DNA of 33,168 bases from an uncultured Cytophaga sp. (GTDB lineage Bacteria > Bacteroidota > Bacteroidia > Cytophagales > Cytophagaceae): the NCBI RefSeq assembly GCF_937863595.1, contig NZ_CALMGQ010000008.1:1-33168 (forward strand), written 5' to 3'. Of the stretch, positions 25,158-33,168 are shown piece after piece; the stretch's first letter is position 1; each line of letters opens with the position of its first letter. The position numbers and the translations under genes were made by a program. Below the pieces are notes generated by a model, which had not been told where the DNA came from, did not search any database, and saw only the letters and a list, made by a program, of their open reading frames with translations.

Positions 25158-26207
25158 ATGAATGTTTTCATGAAAACCACTTTGGGCTTACTCTTATTCA
25201 TATATTGCAATCTGGTGCTTATGGCGCAAGAGAAGCCCTATTTAGGAGCAGAAATACGTAGTGTTGAAACATTCCTGTATGGGAAGTTCGAAGTGCGTAT
25301 GAAGCCCACTGAAGCAAGCGGAATGATCTATTCATTTTTCACCTTTTACGACGAACCAGATTTTGAAAGTAAATGGAATGAAGTAGATATAGAAATATTG
25401 GGTCGTTACTCGAACGAAATTCAGTTTAATGCAATTGTTGGAAATCACCAGATGTTTGAAAAGCGCTATGTATTGCCTTTTAATCCGCACGAGGAGTATC
25501 ATACTTATGCATTCACTTGGACGCCGCAATACATTGCATGGAGTATAGATGGGGTAGAAGTTTATAGACAAACAGGCGAGCATATTGCAAAAATGAATCG
25601 TGCTCAAAAAATTATGATGAATGTTTGGCCAAGTAGTTCTGTTGCTTGGGCAGGTAAAATTGACCCATCTAAATTTCCTTTAGAAGGAAGCTATGATTAT
25701 GTATCCTATTATGCCTATCAGCCCAAAGGTTTAGATACGTTTAAATTGAAGTGGACAGATCCATTCGATCAGTTGGATTTTGGTCGTTGGCAATTGGCTA
25801 CACATACCTTTGACACCAATGAATGTGTATTCACGCCCGATAATGCTGTAGTTAAAGATGGTTTTTTACAGTTGAAAATTACAAAACCCGAAGATGAAGA
25901 GGTTGTTGTTATTCCAGATGTGTTTATTGAATCTGCTAAAGTAGTTGCCAATACATCCAAAAAATATGCAAATTATATACCTGTAAAAGTGCAGTTTTAT
26001 AGTCCTTTAAACAAAATGTATGTTAAGTCCGATTTCTTCAAGGTGACCGAAGGCACGGTGATGCATACGTATTTTGATGTTGATCGAACCTATGTTATTT
26101 TGTACGTAGATGGATTGGATATACGAAAAATAAAAAAGCAATACGTACTTTATATACCAACGATAACGGGTGCTGAAAAATATACCCAAGAAATTAGTAT
26201 CAAATAA
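25158..26207 (+). CDS. GH16 endo-beta-1,3-1,4-glucanase, circularly permuted, with extra C-terminal domain
   Basis: Secreted glucanase of family GH16 (lichenase type). Numbering is from the ATG at 25158; ATG 25170 is an equally possible start, and both give a signal peptide ending near LVLMAQ. The catalytic motif EVDIEILG (Glu75, Asp77, Glu79) fits the GH16 ExDxE site. The order of segments is GAEIRSVETFLYGKFEVRMKP (about 30-50), then the active-site strand, then YHTYAFTWTP and KIMMNVWPSSSVAW. Only afterwards (about 195-243) comes the block FKLKWTDPFDQLD, FGRWQLATHTFDTNECVF, DNAVVKDGFLQLKI, which is N-terminal in Bacillus lichenases. This swapped order is the one known from Fibrobacter succinogenes glucanase. 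After about residue 250 comes a ~95-residue module without a recognised name, perhaps Ig-like. It lies between tRNA-Lys and tRNA-Leu, with no other polysaccharide genes adjacent. Confidence 0.9.
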   Translation: MNVFMKTTLGLLLFIYCNLVLMAQEKPYLGAEIRSVETFLYGKFEVRMKPTEASGMIYSFFTFYDEPDFESKWNEVDIEILGRYSNEIQFNAIVGNHQMFEKRYVLPFNPHEEYHTYAFTWTPQYIAWSIDGVEVYRQTGEHIAKMNRAQKIMMNVWPSSSVAWAGKIDPSKFPLEGSYDYVSYYAYQPKGLDTFKLKWTDPFDQLDFGRWQLATHTFDTNECVFTPDNAVVKDGFLQLKITKPEDEEVVVIPDVFIESAKVVANTSKKYANYIPVKVQFYSPLNKMYVKSDFFKVTEGTVMHTYFDVDRTYVILYVDGLDIRKIKKQYVLYIPTITGAEKYTQEISIK

Positions 26208-26240
26208 GCAGTCTTCGAGTTATCAGTGAAAGTTTTTTTA

Positions 26241-26248
26241 TATCTTTG
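26241..26248 (+). promoter_or_regulatory. tRNA-Leu promoter, -7 box
   Basis: TATCTTTG, a perfect -7 match, 13 nt before the tRNA. The -33 region is weak (TTCG at 26214-26217, 23 nt away). Confidence 0.5.
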
Positions 26249-26261
26249 AGCACAATTCATT

Positions 26262-26345
26262 GCTCACATGGTGAAATTGGTAGACATGCCATCTTGAGGG
26301 GGTGGTGCCTTAAGTGGTGTGGGGGTTCGAATCCCCCTGTGAGCA
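26262..26345 (+). tRNA. tRNA-Leu (anticodon GAG)
   Basis: 84 nt, with acceptor GCTCACA/TGTGAGC, anticodon loop TTGAGGG (GAG), the long variable arm of class II tRNAs, and T-arm GGGGGTTCGAATCCCCC. CCA is not encoded. It follows the glucanase stop by 54 nt. No terminator hairpin is obvious downstream. Confidence 0.95.
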
Positions 26346-26453
26346 CAATAAATAAATGTAACTGCTTCGTAATAAGATTTTATACACTCCATTAATTGGG
26401 TTTGTGCAACGTTTGTGATAGAGTCGTTCTATAAAAAATAAAATACTCCGTTC

Positions 26454-28016
26454 GTGCAAAGCAGTTTTTTTATACTTCATACACTCGCAGAGCGCTTTAA
26501 TCAAGAGTTGGAGCGCGCAATTTTTTCGGAATGTTTCTCTCCGCAAGCAGATGAGTTGTGTTTGGTTTTTAAAAAAGAAGATCAATCTCTCTTTTATGTA
26601 AAAGTAATTTTGAAAGATTCCTTTCAGTGTATTTCTGCACCTGAAGAAATTACGAAGCCCAAGCACAATGTACACCCATATTTTACAGAAGCAAATGGAT
26701 TAGCCGTACAACGGATTTATGCAGGCTCGAACGATCGCAGTATTGTTATTGAATTAATAGATGGTACCAGCATTTTATTTAAGATGTATGCCAACCGATC
26801 CAATGTATTATTGATTGGTGAAACGGGTGTATTGGAAATTGTTAAAAAAGTGCACGCACGCGATTATGAATTTTTACTATCTGCAATACATAAGACGATA
26901 CATTTCAACCCCGAACAATCGATAGATGCAATGCTGAAGCCCATGTATTTGGCGCCATCGGTACAAGCCTATATTCGAGAACAGGTTGGTGACATTATTG
27001 GTGTAGATGCTGCAAAAAAGATGCAGGGTATATACAATCGGTTTGCCTTAGCTGAACAGTATTATATTCAACTTGAAAATCAACAAGTATCTTTTTGTCT
27101 TTGGCAGAATGAATACACCATTTATTCTTCGGAAGATATATTGGATGCCTTGAATAAATTTTCACAATTCTATTTTAGATATAATCTATTTCAGGAACGC
27201 AGGTTGAAATTACAAACGCAACTGATTAAAAAAATAGACGCAGCTGAAAAGTACATTAAAAAGACAAGCGAGCAATTGGTCCTTTTGTATGAGTTAATGC
27301 CTCCCAATGAAATAGCAGATATTATTATGGCGAATCTGCATGATTGGCCTGCTGGACAGAAGGAACGGGAGCTATTTGATTTTTATCGAAATAAAAATAT
27401 TGTCGTTCAATTAAAGGAAAGACTCTCTCCTCAAAAAATGGCAGAGCAGTTATATAAGAAATCGAAAAATAGACACAAACAATTCAAACAACTTGAATTA
27501 ATTGTAGAAGAACGCAAACAAAAGCAAGTTGGGTATCAAGAAGATTTGGATGCATTGAATGTAATTTCAGAATACAAGCAATTACAAGTACTTGAACTGA
27601 AATATCAAAAGGAAGAGAAAGCGGTCGAACAGATTTTTCCCTTCAAACGATATAACGTAAATGGGTTTGAAATTTGGGTTGGTAGAAATGCTGCTAATAA
27701 TGAATTGCTGACCTTGAAGTATGCGCATAAAGACGATCTGTGGCTACATGCACGCAATGTTCCGGGTTCGCATGTGATTATCAAGTATCAGTCTAATAAA
27801 TCTTTTCCGCAAGATGTGATAGAAAAAGCTGCTGCCTTATCTGCATATTATTCTACCTTAAAAAACGATAGCTTATGTCCTGTATCGTACACGCAAAAGA
27901 AATTTGTTCGGAAATTTAAAGGCGGCGCATTGGGTTCTATGAAAATGGAGCGCGAAGAGGTGATTATGGTTGTGCCTCAAGATATGAAAGAGGCGGAAGG
28001 TTTGAAACGTAAATAA
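26454..28016 (+). CDS. rqcH: NFACT family protein, RqcH/Rqc2 homolog
   Basis: Expected to bind stalled 50S subunits carrying peptidyl-tRNA and add C-terminal alanine tails that mark the peptide for degradation (bacterial RQC pathway). The 520-residue protein has an NFACT-N domain (about 1-180; KMYANRSNVLLIGETG). A central helical and coiled-coil region (about 240-395) has the charged EELK-type runs expected for the HhH/coiled-coil part. The C-terminal NFACT-R domain (about 400-505) contains NGFEIWVGRNAANNELLTLK, HKDDLWLHARNVPGSHVIIK and GGALGSMKMEREEVI. The start is GTG at 26454; no nearby ATG fits. Bacteroidota homologs differ from the Firmicutes type, and alanine tailing has not been shown for this group to my knowledge. 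Its frame begins 108 nt after tRNA-Leu. Confidence 0.85.
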   Translation: MQSSFFILHTLAERFNQELERAIFSECFSPQADELCLVFKKEDQSLFYVKVILKDSFQCISAPEEITKPKHNVHPYFTEANGLAVQRIYAGSNDRSIVIELIDGTSILFKMYANRSNVLLIGETGVLEIVKKVHARDYEFLLSAIHKTIHFNPEQSIDAMLKPMYLAPSVQAYIREQVGDIIGVDAAKKMQGIYNRFALAEQYYIQLENQQVSFCLWQNEYTIYSSEDILDALNKFSQFYFRYNLFQERRLKLQTQLIKKIDAAEKYIKKTSEQLVLLYELMPPNEIADIIMANLHDWPAGQKERELFDFYRNKNIVVQLKERLSPQKMAEQLYKKSKNRHKQFKQLELIVEERKQKQVGYQEDLDALNVISEYKQLQVLELKYQKEEKAVEQIFPFKRYNVNGFEIWVGRNAANNELLTLKYAHKDDLWLHARNVPGSHVIIKYQSNKSFPQDVIEKAAALSAYYSTLKNDSLCPVSYTQKKFVRKFKGGALGSMKMEREEVIMVVPQDMKEAEGLKRK

Positions 28017-28170
28017 ATTAATTTATTGATTAAACTATTGGTGGTATATAAAGCTTGGTAAAAACTATTTTATGAATAATTAAGTCAAATTAATTATGAT
28101 AATTTTTTTAGAAAAGTAGTTTAGCATCTATTTTTATTTATATGAGAATTCTTACAAAGCACTTAGTAGA

Positions 28171-30339
28171 TTAATTTTTATAATTAATAGGCAGTTGGAT
28201 TATAAATTCAGAACCTATATAACGTTGGGTATATAAATTAATGGATCCATGATGATCATTAATAATAGAGAATGTAATCGACATTCCTAATCCTGTGCCT
28301 TTTCCAATAGGCTTTGTCGTAAAAAACGGGCCAAATATTTTTATTCTTACATCATCTGACATTCCAATTCCATTATCTTTAATACTAATTCTTACAAATT
28401 GCTCATCAAATGAACTAGTAATTTCTAATTTACCTTTTTCAACTCTTTGTGTATTTTCTTTTATTGCATAAATGCCATTAGTTAAAATATTCATAAAAAC
28501 TTGATTTAATTTTCCAGGGAAGCATTCAATTTTAGGTAGGTTAGCATAGTTTTTAACGAGTTCAATAGATCCGTTTATTTCAGGATTCAATAACGTTAAT
28601 GTTGCTTCTATACCTTCAGTAATATCTGTTCTCTTTAAATCATTTTCGTCTAATCGTGAGAATATTCTCAGTCCTTTTACAATATTTGCAGTGCGCATAG
28701 CGCCATCCTCAATCCCTTTAATCATATGGCTTATTTCTTGTTTCAAGTAGTCGTATTCAATTTCTTCTCTATATTTTTTAACTTCAATAATTTTTTCACT
28801 TGAATCATCATCTCCAACATTAATGGTATCGTAGCGATTGATTAATTCATATATTTCTTCAATATCCCTTTTCAAAGGTTTAACATTTGAAACTACAAAA
28901 TTGATTGGGTTATTTATTTCGTGCGCAATACCAGCAGTTAATTGTCCAAGAGATGCCATTTTTTCAGAATTAACCAACTGAGATTGTGTATGTCTTAATT
29001 CTGATAAAGTAGTAGATAATTCCCCGTTTATGTCTTGTAGTTTTTTTGTCCGTTCTTCTACTTTATTTTCTAACACAATATTTTGGTTTCGTACGATCAA
29101 TTCAGTTTGTAATAACGCATCTAATGCTTGCGTTTGAAATTCTTCCTTTTCTTTTTTTAAGATATTAATTCTGTCTGCTAAAGCAAAGGAAAGCAAAATT
29201 ACTTCTATTGCAGAGCCTGCAGGCATCATATAACAGGTAAAATTATTATATGGTAACACTGCAAAATCTTTTAGAATAAATACAAATACTCCTATTAAAA
29301 GTATTGACCAAGCTAACAGAAAAAATCGTGCAGGTTTATAACCTTGTTTATTAATTTTGATACCAATAAATAGCAGATATATAGCAAGTAGCATTGAATC
29401 TATTTGCATCAACTGAAAACTTAGATTATGGAAATTGAAAAATAATAATATTATACAAATAAAGAATACAGACATAAAAACATTTAAGAGCAGGTCAAGT
29501 TTAGGTATATATTTTTTTGTTTGTAAAAAATTCCTCAAAAAAGGAATTGCAGATATGCTCGTTAGAGAAGTGAGTAAATAAACACTCATGCGGGCAATCT
29601 TAGGAGAATTTGGCCATAAATATTCATAGGTATACCCATGAATTGAAAGTTGTGAAAGCCCTACTAGGATTATATATGTAACGTATAAAAGATACGTTTT
29701 ATCTTTTACTGTTAGGTAAATAAAAAAGTTATACAATACCATAACGATAATGATTCCGACATAAATGCCAAAAATCGTATTTTTTGAAGCGATAGATTCG
29801 TATATAAATTGGGCTTTTCCTATTGAAATTGGAATCATAATCTGATCCCCACTTTTAACCATTATATAATATGTATTGGTTTGTTCAGGAGCAATATTAA
29901 GATCGAAAATATAATTTGTGCATTGATATTTTCGGTTTTGAAAAGGTATATGTATACCTGATTTAATCTTTTCAATTTTTCCAGTACTATTAACAATGTA
30001 AAATTCTATTTCATTGATGGTAGGTTGAGCTAATTCCAAAAGCAAGTCGCTATTTGATGAAGCATTTTTAATTTTAAACTTTATCCAGAAGTTTGATGAT
30101 GTTACACCACAATTGGGGATTTTCTGTGTACAGCCTTTAAATTGCTTTTGAGCAATTTGTGAAAAATTAAGAATCCCAGATTTATCTTCTAAAATATCAA
30201 AGTACTTTTCTCCATTTATCCGTATAGTTTTTATACTATCATAAAATACGAACGTTTTATCAGGATTTTCTGCTTTTAATTTAATTGAACATAGAGCAAT
30301 TGAAATAAATAATAAAAATATTGTCAAACGATTACTCAT
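28171..30339 (-). CDS. 7TM-DISM sensor histidine kinase
   Basis: Membrane sensor kinase of 722 residues. A signal peptide (1-23) is followed by an extracytoplasmic 7TMR-DISM extracellular-2-type beta domain (about 45-180; FWIKFKIKNASSNSDLLLEL, YYIMVKSGDQIMIPI) that would bind the ligand. Seven membrane helices span about 187-395, then a coiled-coil linker (about 395-465). HisKA contains GQLTAGIAHEINNPINFVVSN, with phospho-acceptor His473. The HATPase (about 580-720) has NILTNGIYAIKE, DNGIGM and GKGTGLGMSI. All boxes are intact. It overlaps the upstream FAD oxidase gene by 4 nt (30336-30339, ATGA-type), so it is probably translated with it. The cognate partner may be the divergent response regulator at 33049. 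Confidence 0.93.
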   Translation of the reverse strand: MSNRLTIFLLFISIALCSIKLKAENPDKTFVFYDSIKTIRINGEKYFDILEDKSGILNFSQIAQKQFKGCTQKIPNCGVTSSNFWIKFKIKNASSNSDLLLELAQPTINEIEFYIVNSTGKIEKIKSGIHIPFQNRKYQCTNYIFDLNIAPEQTNTYYIMVKSGDQIMIPISIGKAQFIYESIASKNTIFGIYVGIIIVMVLYNFFIYLTVKDKTYLLYVTYIILVGLSQLSIHGYTYEYLWPNSPKIARMSVYLLTSLTSISAIPFLRNFLQTKKYIPKLDLLLNVFMSVFFICIILLFFNFHNLSFQLMQIDSMLLAIYLLFIGIKINKQGYKPARFFLLAWSILLIGVFVFILKDFAVLPYNNFTCYMMPAGSAIEVILLSFALADRINILKKEKEEFQTQALDALLQTELIVRNQNIVLENKVEERTKKLQDINGELSTTLSELRHTQSQLVNSEKMASLGQLTAGIAHEINNPINFVVSNVKPLKRDIEEIYELINRYDTINVGDDDSSEKIIEVKKYREEIEYDYLKQEISHMIKGIEDGAMRTANIVKGLRIFSRLDENDLKRTDITEGIEATLTLLNPEINGSIELVKNYANLPKIECFPGKLNQVFMNILTNGIYAIKENTQRVEKGKLEITSSFDEQFVRISIKDNGIGMSDDVRIKIFGPFFTTKPIGKGTGLGMSITFSIINDHHGSINLYTQRYIGSEFIIQLPINYKN

Positions 30340-31964
30340 AAATTCTTATTTTTAATATACCTACCTGGTGCTAAAATATTTTTAGGGTCAAGGCTTTTTT
30401 TAATTTTTTGTAAAAAATAATCATAATTATTATCATTATGTGGTTCAATCATCGATAAAGTTGATTCTCTATAAAAATGAAAGCCTGCTTCGTTTAGTGT
30501 TTTTCTCAATTCTTTGTAACAGTTAATAGCCTTTTCATCTTCGTCCTTTACTTCTCTATCCCAAGAAATAGAAGCAATAATATGTATGCACCGTTCGGAC
30601 ATGCATTGGAGTGAAATAGCAGGATCAAATCCATATTTTTCAACTATAGATTCAATCGTATTAATTGCTTTATTTAAATAAACGCTTTGGAATGGAACTA
30701 TAGGGCTAAACCATAATAGTCCACATCCATCTTTATCTGGATCTAATAGTAAAGGAATCTCTCCCTTTTTTTTCCAATAACATTGATGAATAGCATTATC
30801 ACTTGGAATGCCTAAATATTTTTTTATAAGAAAATTTTTTACGAGATCTTCATCTTGATTTTCAGTATTAACTGTATCCTTATCTTCGTTCAATAACAGT
30901 AGCATTTCATTTTTAGAAAATTCATATACTACAAGCTTTTCTATAAAAGGGGCAATAGTCTTTTTAATAAAATTAGTCTGCATATCAGCATGTTCTTTAT
31001 CTATGCCTCTAACAGATATTTCACCGTTCCATAGCCCCACATCAATAACTGCGTTGGCTTCTTTTTTTATTAGTTCAATTTTGTTTATTGCTTTTGTTTT
31101 TGAAATAGCATCACTATGTTCCCAAGGATATTTGCCTACAGTAGCAATTATTCGATGGAAATTAAATAATGAAACGGTAGGTCTAACAAGCCCCTTCATC
31201 ATTAATTTTTGTAATGAATCTGTAAAAAATGAAAATTTATCTAGATCGTTGATTTGATAAAATAATAATTGAAAATAATCTGGGCAAGGCATCAACCAAA
31301 GTGTCAATTCGGTAACAATGCCTAAATTAGATTGAGTGAATAGTCCATCGGTGTATGGGCCTACGCCCCATTTATATACATTAGCAGAGACAGCATTTGA
31401 TTTATTTCCAAATCCGGTTGTTATAAATTCACCAGTTGGTAAAAGTACCTCAAAGCAACACGCATTTGAAAGTCTATCAGCATACAATCCAGTGCCGATT
31501 CCTCGCTCCATTATATTCCCAACAATACTTGAATCTTTACTACTACTTGTAATACTTATAAGAAGTTCAGAGTTTTTCTTTCTGAGAAAAGAAAATAATT
31601 GGCTATATGTTACACCAGGCTCAATTTTAACATACCCTAACGTTTCATTGTAATCATTAATAGCAGTTAGATGGGCTAGATCAAAAACAATTGATTGGTC
31701 CCAAACAGGGACTCTTGATCCATATCCCCAATTTTTTCCACCGCTAATGATATAGACTGAAACTTCATATTCATTGGCTAGTACAATGCATTTTTGCAAT
31801 TCAAATTTATCTCTGGGTTTAACAACACAATTGATTTTTTGATTGGTTGAATAAGTTGCAGTTTCAATTTCAGATAGATACACTTCACTACTTATTACAT
31901 TATTGAGGCCAACAATTGTAGCAAGTGCTTCTAACAACATTTTTGAATCACGCATTTTTTTCAT
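30336..31964 (-). CDS. FAD-linked oxidase, VAO/p-cresol methylhydroxylase type
   Basis: Flavoprotein of 542 residues in the vanillyl-alcohol oxidase superfamily. The FAD-binding domain (about 45-230) has VVKPRDKFELQKCIVLANEY, the SGGKNWGYGSR motif (74-84, compare GRNxGYG of PCMH and VAO), and NIMERGIGTGLYADR (150-164). The cap domain lies in the middle, and the C-terminus has DPKNILAPGRYI (about 525-536), as in PCMH-like enzymes. Relatives oxidise para-substituted phenols; the substrate here is unknown. No signal peptide, so it is cytoplasmic. I cannot point to the covalent FAD residue with confidence. Stop and start overlap by 4 nt with both neighbours (GNAT-like upstream, kinase downstream), making a coupled three-gene operon. 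Confidence 0.88.
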   Translation of the reverse strand: MKKMRDSKMLLEALATIVGLNNVISSEVYLSEIETATYSTNQKINCVVKPRDKFELQKCIVLANEYEVSVYIISGGKNWGYGSRVPVWDQSIVFDLAHLTAINDYNETLGYVKIEPGVTYSQLFSFLRKKNSELLISITSSSKDSSIVGNIMERGIGTGLYADRLSNACCFEVLLPTGEFITTGFGNKSNAVSANVYKWGVGPYTDGLFTQSNLGIVTELTLWLMPCPDYFQLLFYQINDLDKFSFFTDSLQKLMMKGLVRPTVSLFNFHRIIATVGKYPWEHSDAISKTKAINKIELIKKEANAVIDVGLWNGEISVRGIDKEHADMQTNFIKKTIAPFIEKLVVYEFSKNEMLLLLNEDKDTVNTENQDEDLVKNFLIKKYLGIPSDNAIHQCYWKKKGEIPLLLDPDKDGCGLLWFSPIVPFQSVYLNKAINTIESIVEKYGFDPAISLQCMSERCIHIIASISWDREVKDEDEKAINCYKELRKTLNEAGFHFYRESTLSMIEPHNDNNYDYFLQKIKKSLDPKNILAPGRYIKNKNL

Positions 31965-32656
31965 TTATGAGGAATAACTAAATCAAATTCAATTTTCATT
32001 TCTCCTTTAGCTGAATCTTGTATAGTTGTTTGACGTGGATTTAATCTTAAATCAAATATGCATTCGCGCTCAAATGGATCTGCTGAAGATAATTGTACAA
32101 CATCTTTTAAAATAACTGCGGTAGCTAAAAGGTCTTCTTTGGGGTAATAAAATAGTCCTTCATTTCCAAGGCTGGTTTCAACTTTAAAACCAACTTGCAT
32201 GCAATTTTTCACTGTAGAAGGCGCACATAAAGCAAAAAGTGAATTTAAATTCAAAAATTTAGCTATTGCAACTCCAACTCTGCCTAAATAAATACTTCCT
32301 AATCCATAACCAGCAACTTCTCTTGAATTCCACAAGCCACATAGTTCACCCGTACCACCATTTTCAGCAAGTCTATTTACTAATTCATGTATAGAGCTAT
32401 CAAATTCTTCAACTGCAGTTTCAATAGGTAGAGGGAAGGTGCTATTAGCAATTTGTATGCGTGCACCTCCATATACTTTTACACCATCTTCTGATTCTGC
32501 TATAATTACATAGGTATTCGGATCATAAAACCATTCAATATTTGCCGAAGTAATCATCGTAATACCAAATATTTTTAAAACCCTTACATGTCCCTCAAGG
32601 TATTTTTGACAAGATTCAATATCATCAATAGCTCTAAATACTCTAATTTTAATCAT
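31961..32656 (-). CDS. GNAT-fold protein, possible autoinducer-synthase/N-acyl amino acid synthase-like
   Basis: A 231-residue cytoplasmic protein, first gene of the operon. The pattern resembles the acyl-homoserine lactone or N-acyl amino acid synthase branch of the GNAT fold. The block VYGGARIQIANSTFPLPIE occupies the place where LuxI-type proteins have their GxxRLxPT strand. GELCGLWNSREVAGYGLGS is like the W-E-SR region. Later GVAIAKFLNLNSLFALCAPSTVKNCMQVGFKV fits the last GNAT helix-strand. Family membership is inferred from this pattern only and no strict LuxI residues can be claimed. The 4-nt overlap with the oxidase, itself coupled to a sensor kinase, points to making a small molecule. 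The start ATG at 32656 is the only good one. Confidence 0.6.
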   Translation of the reverse strand: MIKIRVFRAIDDIESCQKYLEGHVRVLKIFGITMITSANIEWFYDPNTYVIIAESEDGVKVYGGARIQIANSTFPLPIETAVEEFDSSIHELVNRLAENGGTGELCGLWNSREVAGYGLGSIYLGRVGVAIAKFLNLNSLFALCAPSTVKNCMQVGFKVETSLGNEGLFYYPKEDLLATAVILKDVVQLSSADPFERECIFDLRLNPRQTTIQDSAKGEMKIEFDLVIPHK

Positions 32657-33048
32657 TTTAGATTAAATTGATACTGTTATGTATATATAAGTTATTAATC
32701 ATTAGCTTATTAAGATATTTTAAGCATAATTAATTCAATAATTTGAGACAATAAATTAGAAAAGTAAAGATTTTATTTTAATCCGTGTAAACTTTTGCTT
32801 AACCATTAAATTATCTAATAATTCCATCTAAAAATAGTATGTAAGTTATTGTTATTGAATTTATTATTTATTTTATTAATATCTTTTTGTTAAAGTAGAA
32901 GTAATATAGTCTTATACGTTAAATAGTAGCCTTTTTGTTATCTAGCATAAAATATTCTCCCTAAATTAAATATCATTTTTAATAAGGACCTATCATTTAT
33001 TATTTAATTTCGTACAAAGAATACTAATAGGTTAATTTATTGAAAGCT
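32657..33048. promoter_or_regulatory. Divergent promoter region, GNAT operon and response regulator
   Basis: 392 bp, very AT-rich, no frames of note. It must hold promoters for both directions, but I find no perfect TAnnTTTG box. The word CTTTTTGTTA appears twice (32883-32892 and 32931-32940). An operator is possible but not demonstrable. Confidence 0.4.
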
Positions 33049-33168
33049 ATGGTGGATAAAAAAATTAAGGTTCTGTATATTGATGACGAAATCAATAATT
33101 TGGTAGCATTTAAAGCAAATTTCAGAAAATTGTATGATGTGCATACTGCAGAATCAGCTGCTGAGGGT
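33049..33168 (+). CDS. Response regulator receiver domain, 5' part
   Basis: The frame from ATG 33049 runs off the window. Its 40 residues read KIKVLYIDDEINNLVAFKANF and so on, the N-terminal strand and acidic pair (IDDE) of a REC domain, ending YDVHTAESAAEG. The output domain is outside the window. It is divergent from the kinase-containing operon and is the natural candidate partner of that kinase. Confidence 0.9.
   Translation, partial: MVDKKIKVLYIDDEINNLVAFKANFRKLYDVHTAESAAEG

Noticed and set aside
24987..26345. tRNA-bounded integrative island carrying the glucanase
   Set aside because: No integrase, no repeated tRNA 3' end beyond the complete second tRNA-Lys, and no composition jump that I can see.
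32883..32940. Direct repeat CTTTTTGTTA as response-regulator binding sites
   Set aside because: Ten-nt AT-rich words are expected by chance in this gap; spacing of 48 nt has no other support.

Overview
The window reads as a chromosomal segment of a Bacteroidota bacterium, most likely a Cytophaga-like member of the Cytophagales. The evidence is the low G+C, the promoters of the TAnnTTTG type with few Shine-Dalgarno sites, a Bacteroidota-restricted DUF2851 gene, a fused DoxD/DoxA membrane protein, a Bacteroidota-type NFACT protein, and a glucanase typical of polysaccharide degraders. A species name cannot be proven from this sequence alone.

Layout. 1-5.7 kb: rightward core genes pyrD, ftsK, a LolA-like periplasmic lipoprotein carrier and pyrF, meeting a leftward AI-2E/PerM-type membrane protein at a hairpin whose loop holds parts of both stop codons. 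6.9-10.5 kb: a DUF2851 gene overlapping a polytopic membrane protein, facing a second polytopic (GT-C-like) membrane protein. 10.6-14.4 kb: a PglD-like hexapeptide acyltransferase, trhO (tRNA U34 hydroxylase), a small AT-rich patch with a four-helix membrane protein and a broken ORF6N gene, then plsC. 14.7-18.7 kb (leftward): a DoxD-DoxA fusion with a small exported protein, and metG. 19.4-24 kb: typA, a TPR protein, an alpha/beta hydrolase and a BatE-like TPR/SH3 protein. 24-28 kb: two identical tRNA-Lys genes, a GH16 beta-glucanase, tRNA-Leu and an NFACT/RqcH-family gene. 28.2-33.2 kb: a tightly coupled leftward operon of a GNAT-fold (autoinducer-synthase-like) protein, a VAO/PCMH-type flavoprotein oxidase and a 7TM-DISM histidine kinase, with a divergent response regulator running off the window end.

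The two most interesting items are these. First, the GH16 enzyme is circularly permuted relative to the ordinary Bacillus lichenase order, as known for Fibrobacter succinogenes glucanase, and carries an extra C-terminal domain. Second, the 28-33 kb locus couples two probable small-molecule biosynthetic enzymes to a membrane sensor kinase through four-base start/stop overlaps. This is the architecture expected of a make-and-sense signalling system, although the molecule is unknown.

Intergenic space is rich in short dispersed and palindromic repeats: a 125-bp element with about 33-bp inverted ends, AAGGCTGAAAGCCTT hairpins, a 58-nt repeat with a C9 tract, and several degenerate word repeats forming inverted pairs. 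None encodes a transposase here. No CRISPR array, rRNA operon or intact insertion sequence was seen.
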